From positions 1-23,039 of IMG/VR virus record IMGVR_UViG_3300044621_002460: a stretch of 23,039 nt of DNA; one strand, 5' to 3'. This document shows positions 20,857 through 23,039 of this stretch, piece by piece. Position numbers and translations under genes: made by a program. The notes under the pieces are model-generated. The model did not search any database and had not been told where the DNA came from. It saw only the letters and a program-made list of their open reading frames with translations. Source of the stretch: a virus. Position 1 is the first letter of the stretch. Every line of letters starts with the position of its first letter.

Positions 20857-23039
20857 ATTATCATTAAAAAATCTTTCAAAGATAAAAACAGCGACCGAAA
20901 AATATCGACTTGTTAACACCAAAGAAGAAATTGTTTTTCCTCAATTACAAGAGGGAAAACAAGCTTTATTTGGGGAAATTGACGCTGATGTAATTTTCTA
21001 TGGCGGAGGCGCAGGAAGTGGAAAAGCAGGGCGTGCATCCAAGACAGGAAAAGCGATTGGAGATAAAATGCTTTCTATGGCGGATGCGCTTTTAGGGAAA
21101 AGACTATTATCATATAATAGTAGTTTTAATGAATCACAAGTGAAAGATTCAAAGGTCTTGGGATGGAGCGGTCAATGGATCGACTTCTCTGATCTTAAAG
21201 TCGGGGATAAGATTATGAATCCTGATGGTCAGTATCAAGAAATCATCCAAATTCACGAACAGGGATTTAAACAATTTTATCGGGTTTCTTTTGAAGACGG
21301 TACAAGTACAGAATGCTGTGGCGATCATTTATGGTCTTTTTGGGAATCTCGCCGTAATAGCCGCAGGAAGTCTAGTAACGGGATTAATCGAATTGAGTCG
21401 AATCTGACACCTAGAGGATGGAATACTAATTACATTACAAGAGCAAGGGTTAGGGATACTAATTGGTTGATTACTGAGATTAGCAAAGGAAGACGGTTTA
21501 TTGTTCCAGTTAACGCGCCATTGCAATTTACGGCACTTAACAGGTCTGATACTGGCAGAGCCTATTTTTACGGTTGTTTAATAGGCGATGGTTCTTATTG
21601 TAGTGATTCAATTATCGTAACAACTTCTGATAGATTTATTGCTGATAAACTCGTTGATATTTTAGGGAAAGAAGCTACCGTTAAAACACGAACACCAATA
21701 AAAGATAACCGTTTAGAAGTTTTATCCGTCAACGCGACAAAAGTTCAATGGGTTAAGTCTTGGATAAGCAACAATGAATATAAAGGAAAAAGAGCGTGGG
21801 AAAAAGTATTTCCCGACGGCTATTTATCAGCATCTCTTGATTTTCGTTATGCGTTTGCTCAAGGTCTTTTTGATACAGATGGAACTGTTGGAGACAAAAA
21901 AAGAGAAGTTTCCTATTGCACAACCAGTAAAGATTTGGCTATTCAGGTAGCTTCTTTGGTTCGTTCTTTGGGTTATATGGCTAAGATTACGAAAAGACAA
22001 CCAAAATATAGATACAAAGGGAAGCATTTAGATGGTCGTACAGCTTACGTCGTGGCTGTTGAGGGAAATCACCTTGAATTACTTTTTAGTTTGCCGCGTA
22101 AAGTTGAAAGAGCGAAAATGCTTGGACAATTTAATGGGGGATCAAGTTGGCCGGGTAAAAGAATTGTTTCTATTGAACCAACTGAAATTGATTACGCTCG
22201 TTGTATTACTGTTAGCAATCCAAATCATCTTTATTTAACAGATGATTATATAGTTACGCATAATAGTGCCGGGCTATTAATTGATTTTGCCCGTCAAGAA
22301 TTTATTAGCAATCCTGACTATCGGGCTGTTATATTTCGTCGGACGTATCCTGAATTTACTCAAGCAGGTGGACTAATAGATGAAAGCCAAAAAATCTATC
22401 AAGCAGTGAAAGGTAATTTTATTGAAAAGCCTCCAGGGTGGCGATTTCCATTTGGATCGAAAATATCTTTTAGACATTTACAATACGAAAAAACTGTCTA
22501 TGTTTATCAAGGGGGACAAATTGCAAGGATAGGTTTTGATGAATTAACCCATTTTACAGAAGAACAATTTTTCTATCTTCTCTCTAGAAACCGTTCAGTA
22601 TCGGGAATTAAACCCGCAGTTAGAGCAACCTGTAACCCCGATGCTGACTCTTGGGTAGCTAATTTTATCTCTTGGTGGATCGACCCTAAGACTGGGTATG
22701 CTATTGAAGAAAGAGGGGGAATAGTTAAATATTTTATTAGACGAGAAAACATAATCCACTGGGCTGATACTAAAGAAGAACTAATCGATAAATTTAGTCT
22801 TAAAGATGAACTTTTTGACCTTATTCCTAAAGATAAAAGAGAAAAGTTTTTATCAAATACAGATATTAATATTACACCAGATAATCTGATTAAAAGCTTT
22901 ACTTTTATTCCTGCTACGATTTTTGATAATCCAGCTTTAATTAGGGTTAACCCTACCTATTTGGCTAACCTTTACGCTTTACATCCTATTGAGCGGGAAA
23001 GACTTCTCAGGGGTAACTGGAAAGTTAAATATGAAGCTG
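20837..23039 (+). CDS. Terminase large subunit, intein-containing (3' end outside window)
   Basis: ATPase motor and nuclease for packaging DNA into the head. Starts ATG 20837 or 20843 (MTMRASKLSLKN), overlapping the small subunit by 14-20 bases, and stays open to the right edge. The N-extein is 63 residues from ATG 20837 and ends in Walker A GGGAGSGK; the C-extein begins SAGLLIDFARQEF, so the mature P-loop is GGGAGSGKS. After splicing, RRTYPEFTQAGG and a Walker B RIGFDELTHFTEEQ with its catalytic Asp-Glu pair follow, then ATCNPD (coupling motif region). The nuclease domain lies beyond the edge; the last visible residues, RLLRGNWKVKYEA, are typical just before it. The ATPase stays split until the intein is removed. 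Confidence 0.93.
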   Translation, partial: MTMRASKLSLKNLSKIKTATEKYRLVNTKEEIVFPQLQEGKQALFGEIDADVIFYGGGAGSGKAGRASKTGKAIGDKMLSMADALLGKRLLSYNSSFNESQVKDSKVLGWSGQWIDFSDLKVGDKIMNPDGQYQEIIQIHEQGFKQFYRVSFEDGTSTECCGDHLWSFWESRRNSRRKSSNGINRIESNLTPRGWNTNYITRARVRDTNWLITEISKGRRFIVPVNAPLQFTALNRSDTGRAYFYGCLIGDGSYCSDSIIVTTSDRFIADKLVDILGKEATVKTRTPIKDNRLEVLSVNATKVQWVKSWISNNEYKGKRAWEKVFPDGYLSASLDFRYAFAQGLFDTDGTVGDKKREVSYCTTSKDLAIQVASLVRSLGYMAKITKRQPKYRYKGKHLDGRTAYVVAVEGNHLELLFSLPRKVERAKMLGQFNGGSSWPGKRIVSIEPTEIDYARCITVSNPNHLYLTDDYIVTHNSAGLLIDFARQEFISNPDYRAVIFRRTYPEFTQAGGLIDESQKIYQAVKGNFIEKPPGWRFPFGSKISFRHLQYEKTVYVYQGGQIARIGFDELTHFTEEQFFYLLSRNRSVSGIKPAVRATCNPDADSWVANFISWWIDPKTGYAIEERGGIVKYFIRRENIIHWADTKEELIDKFSLKDELFDLIPKDKREKFLSNTDINITPDNLIKSFTFIPATIFDNPALIRVNPTYLANLYALHPIERERLLRGNWKVKYEA
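21026..22264 (+). other. LAGLIDADG homing intein within terminase large subunit (413 residues)
   Basis: An in-frame insertion between Lys63 and the Ser that follows. It begins with Ala1 rather than Cys or Ser, ends YLTDDYIVTHN (His412-Asn413), and Ser+1 follows. Block B is seen as FEDGTSTECCGDHLW with His101. The homing endonuclease has both LAGLIDADG helices: FYGCLIGDGSY (Asp188) and AQGLFDTDGTV (Asp285). Block F is RIVSIEPTEI. Residues 2-43 before the canonical SKVLGWSGQW block A are unusually long. Inteins self-excise and join the exteins; the endonuclease spreads the element to intein-less alleles. Confidence 0.93.

Noticed and set aside
21225-21407. 60-codon plus-strand frame inside the intein
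   Set aside because: Out of frame with the terminase-intein reading frame, which is open and motif-rich across this stretch.

Overview
This window looks like part of a siphovirus-type (lambda/HK97-like tail) phage or prophage of a cyanobacterium. The phage assignment rests on a terminase pair, an HK97-gp10-like protein, a tail tube candidate, a frameshifting tail chaperone pair and a giant tape measure protein. The cyanobacterial host is an inference from AT-rich DNA, arrays of a GATAACT heptamer of the kind seen in cyanobacterial intergenic DNA, and a DUF6876-type gene. No integrase, tRNA, rRNA or convincing CRISPR array is visible.

Layout, left to right. Positions 1-11164, minus strand: a compact late tail operon read right to left. 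It holds an HK97-gp10-like protein, a probable tail terminator, a tail tube candidate, a small unknown protein, tail chaperone G, its -1 frameshift extension T, and a tape measure protein that runs off the left edge (at least 2685 residues). Positions 11166-11198: a strong intrinsic terminator whose U-tract ends one base before the first tail gene. Positions 11222-16146, minus: small, mostly unrecognised early or accessory genes. Positions 16147-18279: a regulatory zone with terminators, long palindromes, iteron-like repeats and a 188-bp symmetric repeat element, plus two genes. Positions 18280-20050, minus: a C5-cytosine DNA methyltransferase and a ParB/Srx-fold protein. Positions 20092-23039, plus: small terminase candidate and large terminase (off the right edge), the latter interrupted by a homing intein.

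Three things stand out. (1) The tape measure protein carries three enzyme-like domains: an alpha/beta-hydrolase with a plausible Ser534-Asp582-His609 triad, a lambda-R-like lysozyme/transglycosylase, and an L,D-transpeptidase-like domain with an SAGC active-site motif. This suggests a tail equipped to attack both membrane lipid and peptidoglycan. (2) Five near-identical 63-bp promoter-operators drive five successive minus-strand units. Each has an AGTAC box, a TTCTCCCA/TGGGAGAA inverted repeat straddling a TTGACW -35 box, a 17-bp spacer and a -10 box, so they look like a hard-wired phage regulon under one unseen regulator. (3) The large terminase has a 413-residue LAGLIDADG intein exactly between the Lys and Ser of its Walker A motif.

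How the parts may work together (inference): the five-promoter regulon expresses accessory genes together early, the terminator before the tail operon delays late expression, the methyltransferase and ParB-like protein modify or handle phage DNA, and the divergent terminase and tail operons build the particle. All translations were read by eye from the sequence; no database search was run.
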